Part shown: positions 15,908 through 28,106 of the stretch, piece after piece
Numbering within the stretch: position 1 is the first letter of the stretch
Layout of the letters: every line of letters starts with the position of its first letter
Origin: an uncultured Thiothrix sp.
Lineage (GTDB): Bacteria; Pseudomonadota; Gammaproteobacteria; Thiotrichales; Thiotrichaceae
Reading direction: 5' to 3'
Length of the DNA stretch: 40,211 nucleotides
NCBI RefSeq assembly: GCF_937873765.1
Contig: NZ_CALMZC010000032.1
Span: forward strand, 1 to 40,211
The notes under the pieces: model-generated
Database searches by the model: none
What the model was told of the DNA's origin: nothing
The model's input: the letters and a program-made list of their open reading frames with translations, nothing else
Program-made: the position numbers and the translations under genes

Positions 15908-16348
15908 GATTATCTCGATTAAGTCGGAAACCTGAAGGACAATGACATGCTGATAACTTCGTATTCGTTTATCATTGGTAATGAAGAAATCGCATTGGTT
16001 TTCATAAGCGGTTGCCATGTGAATGGCATCGGGGGTTCTCATCCCAGTCTCACCTCCAAGTTTAGCAGCTTGATGGAAGGTAGTTGCATTTGCTCCAAGC
16101 AAAGTAAAATACTCAGACTCAAGCAACAGCCCTTGATAGGCTTCAATGAGTTCATGAAGCTGATCACGATAAGGCTTGATCAATACTTCGGTAACGGTAA
16201 ATTCAGCAGTAAAAGCAGTGATCAAGTCTTGATCCAATAGGTCAAAAATCGGTTTTACGGCTGAATAAAAAATATCATGCCCTTCTACAAAGTAAATAAT
16301 GGGGTTAGTGTCAAAGTAGACTCGTTTACCTTTGAGGTGTTCCTGCAT
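15905..16348 (-). CDS. PIN-domain (VapC-like) ribonuclease toxin
   Basis: This 147-residue protein has the PIN-domain acidic quartet: Asp13 in YFDTNPII, Glu54 in TVTEV, Asp107 in RTPDAIHMATA and Asp126 in ITNDKRI. VapC-like toxins use these residues to bind metal and cut RNA. It lies five bases downstream of an AbrB-type gene on the same strand, the usual antitoxin-toxin order. Its stop is only one base from the stop of the convergent FGE gene and lies inside the 75-bp repeat. Confidence 0.88.
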   Translation of the reverse strand: MQEHLKGKRVYFDTNPIIYFVEGHDIFYSAVKPIFDLLDQDLITAFTAEFTVTEVLIKPYRDQLHELIEAYQGLLLESEYFTLLGANATTFHQAAKLGGETGMRTPDAIHMATAYENQCDFFITNDKRIRSYQHVIVLQVSDLIEII

Positions 16349-16353
16349 GGTGG

Positions 16354-16611
16354 TTATTTATCCCAATCATCACGAAGACCAGAAATAAAGGTGTCGGCTT
16401 CTTGAGCCGTTGCGTAGCTGTGCTGTTTTCTGTTGATGCCTGCATAACGAAAAATACTTTCTTTCTTTCTCTTTAATTGAGCAGAGCGAATCATGACTCC
16501 ATTGTTCGTAATGGAATATTCAAGATAGGTATCAGGTTTTATTTGTAGGAAAGCAACTACCTCTTTAGGTAAGGTAATTTGATGTTTATCCTGTACTTGT
16601 ATCATCGGCAT
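16354..16611 (-). CDS. AbrB/MazE-type antitoxin partner of the PIN toxin
   Basis: This is a small swapped-hairpin (SpoVT/AbrB-like) DNA-binding protein of 85 residues: MIQVQDKHQITLPKEVVAFL is the characteristic N-terminal strand pattern. The remaining helical part, ending FISGLRDDWDK, would wrap the PIN toxin. I chose ATG 16611 because GGTGG lies five bases upstream; ATGs at 16623 and 16605 are alternatives. The pair probably represses its own transcription, but no palindromic site is obvious upstream. Confidence 0.8.
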   Translation of the reverse strand: MPMIQVQDKHQITLPKEVVAFLQIKPDTYLEYSITNNGVMIRSAQLKRKKESIFRYAGINRKQHSYATAQEADTFISGLRDDWDK

Positions 16612-16737
16612 GGCAGCCACCATAAAAATTTAGAAACTAAACGATTCTTACAGTCTAGGTTCTTCAATGAAAAAAGCAAATCAAAGTACCTACGATTCTT
16701 GACCTTACAGCGTAGTCTTCTGAGGATTACCCCAAAC

Positions 16738-17691
16738 CTATAACCACCCCTTATGCTTAAAGAACAAATAAGGCGCAACGCCCGCAATCACCATTAAAGT
16801 AATCGCCCACGGATAACCCAGCATCCACTCCAACTCGGGCATGTGTGTAAAGTTCATCCCGTACATACTCGCTACTAAGGTTGGCGGTAAAAACACCACA
16901 GCGGCTATCGAGAAAATCTTAATAATCTTATTCTGTTTAATATTGATAAAGCCCTGAGTGGAACTCATCAAGAAGTTAATTTTGTCGAACAGGAATGTGG
17001 TATGTGACATCAAGCCTTCAATGTCGTGCATGATTTCGCGTAAGGTTTCCGTGATTTCTGAGTTACCTTTTAAGTGACGCAGCAAAAAGGAAATATCTCG
17101 CTGGGTATCCATCAAACACAAGCGGATTTTTCCATTACTATCTTCCAGTTGCGCCAGATCGCTAATCGATTTTTCTAAATCAGAGTCCTCTTCTTCTAGC
17201 ACCGAATGACTAATATCTTCTAGTGCATGGTGAATATCTTCCAAATAGTCCGCGTGATTTTCGACTTTATGCTCAAACATCGTCACCAATAACTCGGCGG
17301 CGTTGGTGCAGTGAATCTGCCCCCGCCGGGCGCGTAAGCGGAATAAACGGAAGTCAGCCAGTTTTTCTTCACGAATCGTAATCAAGCGATTGTCTTGCAA
17401 AATAAACGCCACCGACACGGTACTATGGCGGCCATCTTCTTGATAAATAAATAAAGCATGCACATGGATGCCTGATTGATCCACGAAACAGCGAGCGGAG
17501 TATTCGATCTCTTCGACATCATCTGATTCTGGTAAATCAGTATGTAGGAGGGACTCTAGCAATAGGCGTTCGTCATCATCCGGATCACACATATCGACCC
17601 ATTGCACTTCAGAGAGCTGATTGCGTAAGCGTTCGGTTTCTACATTAGTTTTATGGAGCAGGCCATTCTCAATTTTGAATAGGCGTAACAT
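16738..17691 (-). CDS. corA: Magnesium/cobalt transporter CorA
   Basis: This 317-residue protein is the pentameric CorA Mg2+ channel. It has a long N-terminal cytoplasmic alpha/beta domain and a long stalk helix. Two C-terminal membrane segments follow (about 258-280 and 292-310), with the pore signature YGMNF between them and the expected basic end KHKGWL. Length equals E. coli CorA (316). It is a single gene with 161 bases upstream to the next coding region, in which I see no clear promoter. Confidence 0.96.
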   Translation of the reverse strand: MLRLFKIENGLLHKTNVETERLRNQLSEVQWVDMCDPDDDERLLLESLLHTDLPESDDVEEIEYSARCFVDQSGIHVHALFIYQEDGRHSTVSVAFILQDNRLITIREEKLADFRLFRLRARRGQIHCTNAAELLVTMFEHKVENHADYLEDIHHALEDISHSVLEEEDSDLEKSISDLAQLEDSNGKIRLCLMDTQRDISFLLRHLKGNSEITETLREIMHDIEGLMSHTTFLFDKINFLMSSTQGFINIKQNKIIKIFSIAAVVFLPPTLVASMYGMNFTHMPELEWMLGYPWAITLMVIAGVAPYLFFKHKGWL

Positions 17692-17852
17692 GCTTGGCCT
17701 CCTTATCGGTCTAGAGTCAAGGGTGGGGAGTCGCGCGCAGAGTTTACCAGAAAGCCATGAGTCATAGGCAAACTAAGATTGCGCGCTTAGGCTATAACTC
17801 GCAGATGACAGTTTGCTTGCTAATGGCTTACTAAACTGCGAACTTTTTTAGT

Positions 17853-18854
17853 TTAATCGATGCGATGCCAAGCGGCTTGTTTACCCTGCTTAGCGGCCTT
17901 GTTGTCTTGCCAAGACCGCACGGTGTTTAATATGGTATATTGCCAGCGATCAAATAGCACTAAACCTAAGCCCGGAAAGGGCAGAAAAGGATTGGTGCGG
18001 CTCATTCCCCAAATCGCTAAGCGGGTGCTGCCTGCATCGGCTTGGCCGCGTCCATGAATCCCAAAGGTATTACCGATTACTAAAGTATTTTTTTTCACCT
18101 TAAACGCTGTCGGTTCTGGCAAGCCTAAAGCCTCCCGATCCGCAGGACTAAAGCGAAACGATCCCCGGGCTGAATAAGAATCAGCATGGCGATAGGCCAT
18201 TTGGCTAGTTTGATATTCCCAAGCCAGACGCTGACGAGTTAGTTGGTTAGAGCTGGGAATATAAGTGAAAGGCCCATTGTGCTCATCTACATTATCCAGA
18301 AATAACCAGAATTTCATCGTCGGATGGAAGGTATCAGTATGTAAAGACTTTTGTGGGTCGCTACCCGCATTCGCCACCCCATTGCGGACTTGCTCAATAT
18401 GGAAAAAAGGCATACGTCGATGCCCTGCGGTATAACGTAACAGGCGCTTGAAGGCTTTATCGTTCAATAGCTGCTGGGTGTAAGGCAGTTTAGCTAAGGT
18501 GTCGGGATCTAACAGAATACGATGATTTTGCGTATCACCTTGTTGGCATTCACGCACTTCACCATGGAAATTGCGAATCTCCGTTTCGATTTGCTGAAAT
18601 AATGTTGCAGGCACAAAGTTTTCTTTGGCAATAAATCCATGGTGCTGATAGCTCGCTTGATCGTCGGGAGCTACCCCAAAACTCAATAGCCACATTCTAA
18701 AGCGCATACTAGCATGGGCTAATACCACTCGACTGATATGTAAACCGTATTTATTCAGAATCGGGCTGCCGATAATCGGGTTGCCTTTGAAGGATTTAGC
18801 AGTCGTGAAGAGCTGGAAAAACCAATAAGGGCTGTATAAGAGAGTTTTCATCAT
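17853..18854 (-). CDS. PhyH-like Fe(II)/2-oxoglutarate-dependent oxygenase
   Basis: This 333-residue protein resembles the phytanoyl-CoA dioxygenase (PhyH) family. The iron-binding facial triad is visible as His172-x-Asp174 (LHTDTF) and His267 (FGIHGRG), with Arg278 eleven residues on as a likely 2-oxoglutarate ligand. The family hydroxylates varied small molecules, so the substrate is unknown. The N-terminal 60 residues are amphipathic and hydrophobic and could contact membranes. It is not in an operon; corA downstream has its own upstream gap. Confidence 0.75.
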   Translation of the reverse strand: MMKTLLYSPYWFFQLFTTAKSFKGNPIIGSPILNKYGLHISRVVLAHASMRFRMWLLSFGVAPDDQASYQHHGFIAKENFVPATLFQQIETEIRNFHGEVRECQQGDTQNHRILLDPDTLAKLPYTQQLLNDKAFKRLLRYTAGHRRMPFFHIEQVRNGVANAGSDPQKSLHTDTFHPTMKFWLFLDNVDEHNGPFTYIPSSNQLTRQRLAWEYQTSQMAYRHADSYSARGSFRFSPADREALGLPEPTAFKVKKNTLVIGNTFGIHGRGQADAGSTRLAIWGMSRTNPFLPFPGLGLVLFDRWQYTILNTVRSWQDNKAAKQGKQAAWHRID

Positions 18855-19167
18855 GTGGCTATCAGGTTATTATTGCGCTCCCAGTATTTACCGTAAGCAT
18901 GCTGAAGATCAAGCCTATCTCGATTAGTCTATGTGACTACATTTGCCTATCTAGGATGGGAGCATTGTTGCTATCCACAAGCTTCGTCACAATAACTCCA
19001 GTTTTTTCTCGCTTAATTAAGCAGCTTACCACCACTTTATCTCGAATGAAGGTTTCCCATGCTGACTTGCACCACAGGCAGCATCGGTATCGTTCATTTG
19101 CCATGCCCTGCTGTGCCGTCATCGGTAGTCGGGTAGATCCGTTTTAAGCTTATCAGGAGCACCTGCT
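18855..19167. other. Intergenic region upstream of tkt
   Basis: This 313-base gap lies between the divergent oxygenase gene and tkt. It holds a perfect 12-base palindrome GCTTAATTAAGC at 19011-19022, a possible regulator site. I see no convincing promoter hexamers and no gene; reading frames here lack ribosome-binding sites or recognisable content. Confidence 0.4.
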
Positions 19168-22264
<3,097 letters not shown>

Positions 22265-22276
22265 GAGTATTTGAAT

Positions 22277-22297
22277 TGAGGGGCTGAATGCCCCTCA
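22277..22297 (+). terminator. Hairpin after gap
   Basis: A perfect 8-bp stem (TGAGGGGC and GCCCCTCA, 5-base loop) lies 13 bases after the gap stop. The following bases are only modestly T-rich, so it may attenuate rather than end transcription before pgk. Confidence 0.5.
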
Positions 22298-22309
22298 GTT
22301 GTTAGATGA

Positions 22310-22339
22310 GTTAGCTAAGTATCTGATTATTTAGCTAAC
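22310..22339. promoter_or_regulatory. Inverted repeat upstream of pgk
   Basis: GTTAGCTAA (22310-22318) and TTAGCTAAC (22331-22339) are exact reverse complements 12 bases apart, and TTAGCTAA is itself palindromic. This could be an operator or an mRNA structure in the pgk leader. No regulator can be assigned. Confidence 0.4.
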
Positions 22340-22366
22340 TGATTTAATTGCTTAAGGAGCGCGTGC

Positions 22367-23548
22367 ATGGCTTTTATTAAAATGACTGATTTAGATCTAA
22401 AAGGTAAACGTGTCTTAATCCGCTCTGATCTGAATGTTCCAGTAAAAGAGGGCAAAGTGACTTCCGATGCGCGGATTACGGCATCGATGGCCACGATTGA
22501 ACATGCCTTAAATGCGGGTGCTAAAGTCATGGTCACTTCACACTTAGGGCGTCCTACTGAAGGCGAATGGTCAGAAGAAGTTTCCTTAAAACCAATTGCT
22601 GACAATATTGCTACTCGCTTAGCTAAGCCTGTGCGCCTCATTAAAGACTGGGCAGAAGGTGGCTTTGAAGTGGCTGAAGGCGAATTAGTGATTTTAGAAA
22701 ATTGCCGTGTGAATAAAGGTGAAAAGAAAAATAATGAAGCCACTGCCAAGCAATATGCGGCACTCTGCGATGTATTTGTGATGGATGCGTTTGGCACAGC
22801 CCATCGTGCGGAAGCCTCTACTTATGGGGTAGGTATGTATGCACCTATAGCAGCGGCTGGTATTTTAATGACTGAAGAGTTGGATGCACTCGCCAAAGCT
22901 TTGGCGAATCCAGCTCGCCCTATGGTTGCAATTGTCGGTGGCTCTAAGGTTTCTACTAAACTCACCGTACTGGAAGCTTTATCTGAAAAAGTCGATCAGC
23001 TCGTTGTCGGTGGCGGTATTGCTAATACTTTCTTAAAAACGGTGGGGAATAATATTGGTAAATCTTTATGTGAAGCCGATTTAGTACCGACTGCCCAAGC
23101 TTTGATGGAAAAAATGTCTGCACGCGGCGCTAGTATTCCCATAGCAACGGATGTGGTCGTGGGTAAACAATTTGATGCGAATGAACCAGCCGTTTTGAAA
23201 GCTGCTAATGCAGTGGCTGATGATGAGATGATTTTTGATATTGGCCCCCAGTCCGCTCAAGAGTTGGCCGATATTATTATGCAGGCTGGCACCGTCGTAT
23301 GGAACGGGCCAGTAGGTGTGTTTGAATTTGACCAGTTTGGTGAAGGCACTAAGACCATTGCTATGGCGATTGCGAATACTAAGGCTTTCACTTTAGCCGG
23401 TGGGGGTGACACGATTGCGGCTATCCAAAAGTATGATATTTACGATCAAGTATCTTATATCTCTACAGCCGGTGGCGCTTTCTTGGAGTACCTCGAAGGT
23501 AAAACCCTGCCTGCGGTGGAAATGCTAGAAAAACGCGCTCAAGTTTGA
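22367..23548 (+). CDS. pgk: Phosphoglycerate kinase
   Basis: This 393-residue enzyme transfers phosphate between 1,3-bisphosphoglycerate and ADP, or the reverse in gluconeogenesis and carbon fixation. [12 protein letters not shown] is the N-domain substrate loop, SHLGRP the phosphoglycerate site, and [18 protein letters not shown] and GGGDT the nucleotide-binding C-domain. AAGGAG precedes the ATG. The next gene, fba, starts 59 bases after the stop with its own ribosome-binding site. No pyruvate kinase gene lies between pgk and fba, unlike in some relatives. Confidence 0.97.
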   Translation: MAFIKMTDLDLKGKRVLIRSDLNVPVKEGKVTSDARITASMATIEHALNAGAKVMVTSHLGRPTEGEWSEEVSLKPIADNIATRLAKPVRLIKDWAEGGFEVAEGELVILENCRVNKGEKKNNEATAKQYAALCDVFVMDAFGTAHRAEASTYGVGMYAPIAAAGILMTEELDALAKALANPARPMVAIVGGSKVSTKLTVLEALSEKVDQLVVGGGIANTFLKTVGNNIGKSLCEADLVPTAQALMEKMSARGASIPIATDVVVGKQFDANEPAVLKAANAVADDEMIFDIGPQSAQELADIIMQAGTVVWNGPVGVFEFDQFGEGTKTIAMAIANTKAFTLAGGGDTIAAIQKYDIYDQVSYISTAGGAFLEYLEGKTLPAVEMLEKRAQV

Positions 23549-23607
23549 GCCGAGCACCACTCTATAATGAATGAATAATGGATAGTTAATTCTCAGGAGA
23601 CACACAC

Positions 23608-24672
23608 ATGGCCTTAATCTCAATGCGTCAGTTGCTGGATCATGCGGCTGAACACGGCTACGGTATGCCAGCATTTAATGTCAACAATATGGAGCAAGTG
23701 CAAGCGATTATGCAGGCTGCGGATGAAACCAATTCCCCAGTGATTCTGCAAGGCTCTGCAGGTGCACGTTCCTATGCAGGTGAGCCTTTCTTACGCCATA
23801 TGATTTTAGCAGCAGTAGAAATGTACCCACATATTCCGGTTTGCATGCATCAAGATCACGGTGCTGAGCCTGCGATTTGTTTCCGTTCCATTCAATCAGG
23901 TTTCTCTTCGGTGATGATGGATGGTTCCCTGATGTCCGATGGGAAAACGCCTTCTAGCTATGAATACAATGTGGATGTGACCCGCAAAGTGGTCGATTTA
24001 GCGCATGCTTGCGGCGTATCTGTGGAAGGTGAGTTAGGCTGCTTAGGTTCACTCGAAACGGGCATGATGGGCGAAGAAGACGGTCATGGGGCAGAGGGTG
24101 AACTAGATCATTCGATGCTGCTGACTGATCCTGAAGAGGCCGCTGACTTTGTGAAGAAAACCGGTGTCGATGCTTTAGCGATTGCCATTGGTACTTCACA
24201 TGGCGCGTATAAATTCACTAAAAAGCCAACCGGTAAAGTGCTACGCATTGATCGGATCAAAGAAATCCATGCGCGGATTCCAGATGTACATTTGGTGATG
24301 CATGGTTCCTCTTCAGTGCCACAAGATTGGCTAGAAATCATCAACAATTACGGCGGTGACATGGGGCAAACTTATGGTGTGCCCGTTGAGGAAATCATGG
24401 AAGGTATCAAGCATGGTGTGCGCAAAGTGAATATCGACACAGATTTACGCATGGCTTCAACAGGCTCCATACGACGTTTCTTGGCAGAAGATCGGAAGAA
24501 TTTTGACCCGCGCAAATTCTTGAAAGTATCGACGAAGGCGATGCAAGGAATTTGTAAAGCACGTTATGAGGCTTTCGGTGCTGCTGGCATGGCCAATAAA
24601 ATTCGACCTGTAAGTTTAGAGGCTATGTTCAAACGCTATGCGAGCGGTGAGCTGAATCCACATGTGATTTAA
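23608..24672 (+). CDS. fba: Fructose-bisphosphate aldolase, class II (Calvin-cycle subtype)
   Basis: This 354-residue zinc enzyme condenses dihydroxyacetone phosphate with glyceraldehyde 3-phosphate, and in autotrophs also acts on erythrose 4-phosphate. MHQDHG carries a zinc-binding histidine and base. GVSVEGELG and the later HGSSS and NIDTDLRMA segments complete the active site and phosphate pocket. The sequence, including the insertion around [14 protein letters not shown], matches the larger class IIB type found in cbb clusters (CbbA). A strong terminator follows, closing the tkt-gap-pgk-fba cluster. Confidence 0.96.
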   Translation: MALISMRQLLDHAAEHGYGMPAFNVNNMEQVQAIMQAADETNSPVILQGSAGARSYAGEPFLRHMILAAVEMYPHIPVCMHQDHGAEPAICFRSIQSGFSSVMMDGSLMSDGKTPSSYEYNVDVTRKVVDLAHACGVSVEGELGCLGSLETGMMGEEDGHGAEGELDHSMLLTDPEEAADFVKKTGVDALAIAIGTSHGAYKFTKKPTGKVLRIDRIKEIHARIPDVHLVMHGSSSVPQDWLEIINNYGGDMGQTYGVPVEEIMEGIKHGVRKVNIDTDLRMASTGSIRRFLAEDRKNFDPRKFLKVSTKAMQGICKARYEAFGAAGMANKIRPVSLEAMFKRYASGELNPHVI

Positions 24673-24704
24673 GTTTGAGCAAAACATCAATCTTCTACAC
24701 AGGG

Positions 24705-24732
24705 AAGGGAGCTTAGGCTCCTTTTTCTTTTT
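24705..24732 (+). terminator. Rho-independent terminator after fba
   Basis: GGAGC and GCTCC flank a TTAG loop, extended by A-T pairs, and are followed at once by TTTTTCTTTTT. This is the clearest intrinsic terminator in the window. Confidence 0.85.
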
Positions 24733-24798
24733 AGGCATAACCAGATATTATGCTATTCTAACGCCCCGATAGTTTCCTTCTGTATTTGAGCTTACATC

Positions 24799-25587
24799 AT
24801 GCATCCAATGTTAAATATTGCTACCCGTACTGCACGCCAAGCGGGGGATCTTATTCGTCGTTATGCTGGCGATGTCGATAAAGTACGCATTCAACTGAAA
24901 GATGTTAATGATTTCGTGTCTGAGGTCGATAAACAATCCGAGCGTGAAATTATCCAAGCTTTGCGCCGTGCGTATCCTGACCATGCCATTTTAGGTGAGG
25001 AAAGTGGCAAGCATGGCGATGAAAATGCCGAATATCAATGGGTGATTGATCCTTTAGACGGTACGACCAATTTTTTATACGGCTTACCGCATTTCGCTGT
25101 ATCGATTGGTTTAAAGCACAAAGGCCGTTTATTTCTTGGGGTAGTGTACGACCCTATGCGTGATGAAATGTTTGCAGCGGTGCGTGGTGAGGGGGCTACT
25201 TTAAATAATCGTAAAATCCGTGTGAGTGCTCGCCCTGCGTTAGAGAATGCTTTGTTAGCCACTGGTATTCCTTTTCGGGCTAATCAAGATATGAATTTAT
25301 ACCTAAAGACTTTAGGTGCTGTTGTTCCGGGGACAGCAGGTGTGCGTCGCTTTGGTGCTGCGGCTTTGGATCTAGCTTGGGTGGCTTGCGGACGCTATGA
25401 TGGTTTTTGGGAATTAGGTCTGCAAGAATGGGATCTGGCGGCGGGCGCAGTGATTATTCAAGAAGCCGGTGGTTTAGTCGGCGATTTACAAGGCGGCAGT
25501 GAACATTTAATTCATGGCAACCTATTAGCCGCTAATCCCAAAGTATTTAAAGAAATGCTGCAGCGTTTACGTCCAGTCTTGAACTAA
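24799..25587 (+). CDS. suhB: Inositol-1-monophosphatase family protein SuhB
   Basis: This 262-residue Mg2+-dependent phosphatase hydrolyses inositol monophosphate in vitro. In gammaproteobacteria SuhB also joins the rRNA transcription antitermination complex with the Nus factors. The metal-site motifs are LGEESG, DPLDGTTN and WDLAAGAVIIQEAGG, in the usual order and spacing. A TGCTATTCT element at 24751-24759 resembles an extended -10 box, but no good -35 lies ahead of it. Confidence 0.94.
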   Translation: MHPMLNIATRTARQAGDLIRRYAGDVDKVRIQLKDVNDFVSEVDKQSEREIIQALRRAYPDHAILGEESGKHGDENAEYQWVIDPLDGTTNFLYGLPHFAVSIGLKHKGRLFLGVVYDPMRDEMFAAVRGEGATLNNRKIRVSARPALENALLATGIPFRANQDMNLYLKTLGAVVPGTAGVRRFGAAALDLAWVACGRYDGFWELGLQEWDLAAGAVIIQEAGGLVGDLQGGSEHLIHGNLLAANPKVFKEMLQRLRPVLN

Positions 25588-25723
25588 CTACTACAATAAA
25601 CCGTTATTAATGACAGGATTGTAATTTGAGTTGATGTATGAAAAAAGCTACATTCGCCAACCCAGTACAGTATTGTCTATTACATTCTGATGTTGTGTTC
25701 TGATTTCTTTAGGTTATGAAGTA

Positions 25724-28093
25724 ATGATAGAAAAAAATATGGTCAAGTGGAGATGGGTTGCAAGACTGAGTCTGCTCTCAGTAGCTTGCCTATTCGCCTG
25801 CACTAGTTTGCCGCTGGCTCAGGCTGAAACACCACGCATTAACTTACAAAATACCGATGTACGTTCCTTGGTGGAAGTGGTTTCACGCCTAACAGGAAAG
25901 AACTTTGTCATTGACCCCGCTGTCGGTAAAAGCCCTATTACCTTCGTGTCAGGTAAAGGTTTAACCGAAGAGGAGTTTTACGAGGCTTTTCTCTCCATTT
26001 TACAAGTACATGGCTATGAGGCAATTGAGGCCGGGAATATCATCAAGATTGTCCCGATGGGTAAAGCACGCTCGCAAGTCGCGCCTATTTATGAGTCAGA
26101 CCCAGCTAAGCCTCTGCCACAAGTGGATGTAGATGAAACCATTACTCAAGTCTTTAAGTTACAATATATTCCTGTTGCCACTGCTGTCCAAACCTTAACG
26201 CCTTTAGCCGGGCAGGGCGAAACTCGAATTCAATTTAACCAATCCAGTAATTCGGTGATTGTGACGGGGCGTGGGCAGAATGTGGCACGTTTAGCTGAGG
26301 TGATTCGGAGTATCGACCAACCGAATAATAATGATTTTGAATTAGTTGGTTTAAAATATTCAGTCGCCAGTCAATTAGCACAAACAGTAAAAGATTTATT
26401 AGGTACGAGTGCAGTAGGCCCTGAGGGTGTACAACTACCCCAACAAGTTAAGGTGTCTGTGGATGAGCGCACCAATAGCATTGTGGTTGCGGGTGATAAA
26501 CAAGATCGTGAGCGTGTGCGGAAAATTATTCAGCGCTTAGATATTCCGCGTACTCAACCTTCAGAAACTCAAGTCGTCCCGCTTAAATATGCAGTCGCTT
26601 CCCAGCTTATGCAGACCTTAAAGGATTTACAGGTTGGAGGGGGGGCAGTCATTGTTGCAGGTGAAGGGATTGCGCCAAATGCCATAAGTGCTGTTCCGCC
26701 ATCAAAGCAGATTCGAATGGCAGCGGATGAGCGTACTAATAGTATTTTGATTTCAGGCCCGAAAGCAGAGCGTGAGCCGATCATTGATGCGATAGCTAAA
26801 TTAGATATACCACGCGCAGGCTCTGGTGGCACTCGAGTTATTCCTTTGCGCTATGCCAAAGCAGAGGATATGGTCAAGGTATTGAATGATGCCTCCAAAG
26901 GGATTGTTGAGCAAACGGCGGGTACGGCAGCAGCGGCAGGTGCAGCGCCCGTCGCGGCTAAATCCGGTGGTTTAGGTACTGAAGTGAGTATTCTCGCCGA
27001 TAAGACCAGTAACTCAATTATTCTTTCCGGCCCTGCACATATTCAGAAAGATATTCTGAAAGTGATTTATCAGTTAGATCGCCGTCGTGCGCAAGTCTTG
27101 GTTGAGGCGATTATTGCGGAAGTTTCGAATGATCTCACTAATAAACTCGGCTTTGGGGTAGCTGCACTAGATGCAAATGCAGGTAAGACAGGGCTGATTG
27201 GTACAAGTAATTTTGGCGGTCTAAATACAGCTTTACAATTAGGCAGCGGTACAGTTACAGCTTTGCCGAGTGGTTTATTGATGGGTGTGGCTAATGGCAA
27301 TTTTGGGATTGTAATGGACGCACTTAAAGGTGATGGCGCCACTAATATTTTGTCTACCCCCACTATTGTGACCATGGATAATGAGGAAGCCAAGATGGTC
27401 GTGGGGCAAAATGTGCCTTTCGTGACAGGTTCTTATACAAGCTCTAATTCAGGTGGTACGGCTCAGAATCCTTTCCAAACCATCGAACGCAAAGATGTCG
27501 GTTTAACACTTAAGGTAACCCCACAAATTAATCGTGGCAAAACGATTCAAATGAAGATTTCGCAAGAGGCATCTAGTGTTTCTCAAAGTGCTGCTGCTTC
27601 TGATCTCATTACCAATAAGCGTGCCATTGATACCAATGTGATGGTGGAGGATGGGCAAATATTAGTCTTGGGTGGTTTGATTCAAGATAATTTCAATGAT
27701 TCTGAAAATAAAGTACCTATTCTGTCCGATATTCCAGTGATTGGTGGTGCGTTCAAGCAAAACAGTACACAGCGTAGTAAACAGAATTTGATGGTCTTTA
27801 TTCATCCTGTGATTTTACCGGATCGTGAAGCTGCAGATGCTTACAGTCGTAGTAAGTACCATACTCTGCAACGCCAACAGCAACAAACTAAGGTTTTACA
27901 ACGTGGTGGCTTAGGCTCAGCCGCAGTCTTCCCGGATATTCCGTGCTTTGATTGCAAAAAGGGGAGCGTCGATTCCTTACATTTCCCGAATCAGCAAAAC
28001 CAGAAACCGATTACGCAACGGCCTGTAAAGGCTCAACCTGCAAGACCAGCAGAGGATTGTGTGCCTGGATTCTGTCAATTAAATGAAAAGTGA
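25724..28093 (+). CDS. gspD: Type II secretion system secretin GspD
   Basis: This 789-residue protein forms the outer-membrane channel of the type II secretion system. After a signal peptide (cleavage near AQA, residue 34) come the N0 domain (INLQNTDVRSLVEVVSRLTGKNF) and repeated N1-N3 ring domains, each with a V-x-ADERTNS-type motif. The C-terminal secretin domain includes VPFVTGSYTS and VLGGLIQDN. A Cys- and Gln-rich tail follows, which is unusual. No gspC lies upstream, where E. coli-type operons have it. gspE follows 13 bases after the stop. Confidence 0.95.
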   Translation: MIEKNMVKWRWVARLSLLSVACLFACTSLPLAQAETPRINLQNTDVRSLVEVVSRLTGKNFVIDPAVGKSPITFVSGKGLTEEEFYEAFLSILQVHGYEAIEAGNIIKIVPMGKARSQVAPIYESDPAKPLPQVDVDETITQVFKLQYIPVATAVQTLTPLAGQGETRIQFNQSSNSVIVTGRGQNVARLAEVIRSIDQPNNNDFELVGLKYSVASQLAQTVKDLLGTSAVGPEGVQLPQQVKVSVDERTNSIVVAGDKQDRERVRKIIQRLDIPRTQPSETQVVPLKYAVASQLMQTLKDLQVGGGAVIVAGEGIAPNAISAVPPSKQIRMAADERTNSILISGPKAEREPIIDAIAKLDIPRAGSGGTRVIPLRYAKAEDMVKVLNDASKGIVEQTAGTAAAAGAAPVAAKSGGLGTEVSILADKTSNSIILSGPAHIQKDILKVIYQLDRRRAQVLVEAIIAEVSNDLTNKLGFGVAALDANAGKTGLIGTSNFGGLNTALQLGSGTVTALPSGLLMGVANGNFGIVMDALKGDGATNILSTPTIVTMDNEEAKMVVGQNVPFVTGSYTSSNSGGTAQNPFQTIERKDVGLTLKVTPQINRGKTIQMKISQEASSVSQSAAASDLITNKRAIDTNVMVEDGQILVLGGLIQDNFNDSENKVPILSDIPVIGGAFKQNSTQRSKQNLMVFIHPVILPDREAADAYSRSKYHTLQRQQQQTKVLQRGGLGSAAVFPDIPCFDCKKGSVDSLHFPNQQNQKPITQRPVKAQPARPAEDCVPGFCQLNEK

Positions 28094-28106
28094 GTGATCG
28101 GATTTC

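Noticed and set aside
8272..16611. A DGR reverse transcriptase or template repeat inside the window
   Set aside because: I found no reverse-transcriptase motifs in any frame here, and only two copies of the variable-region framework, both within the FGE genes.
18899..19147. 82-codon frame upstream of tkt
   Set aside because: No ribosome-binding site, no domain, odd composition; it is better read as leader or promoter DNA.
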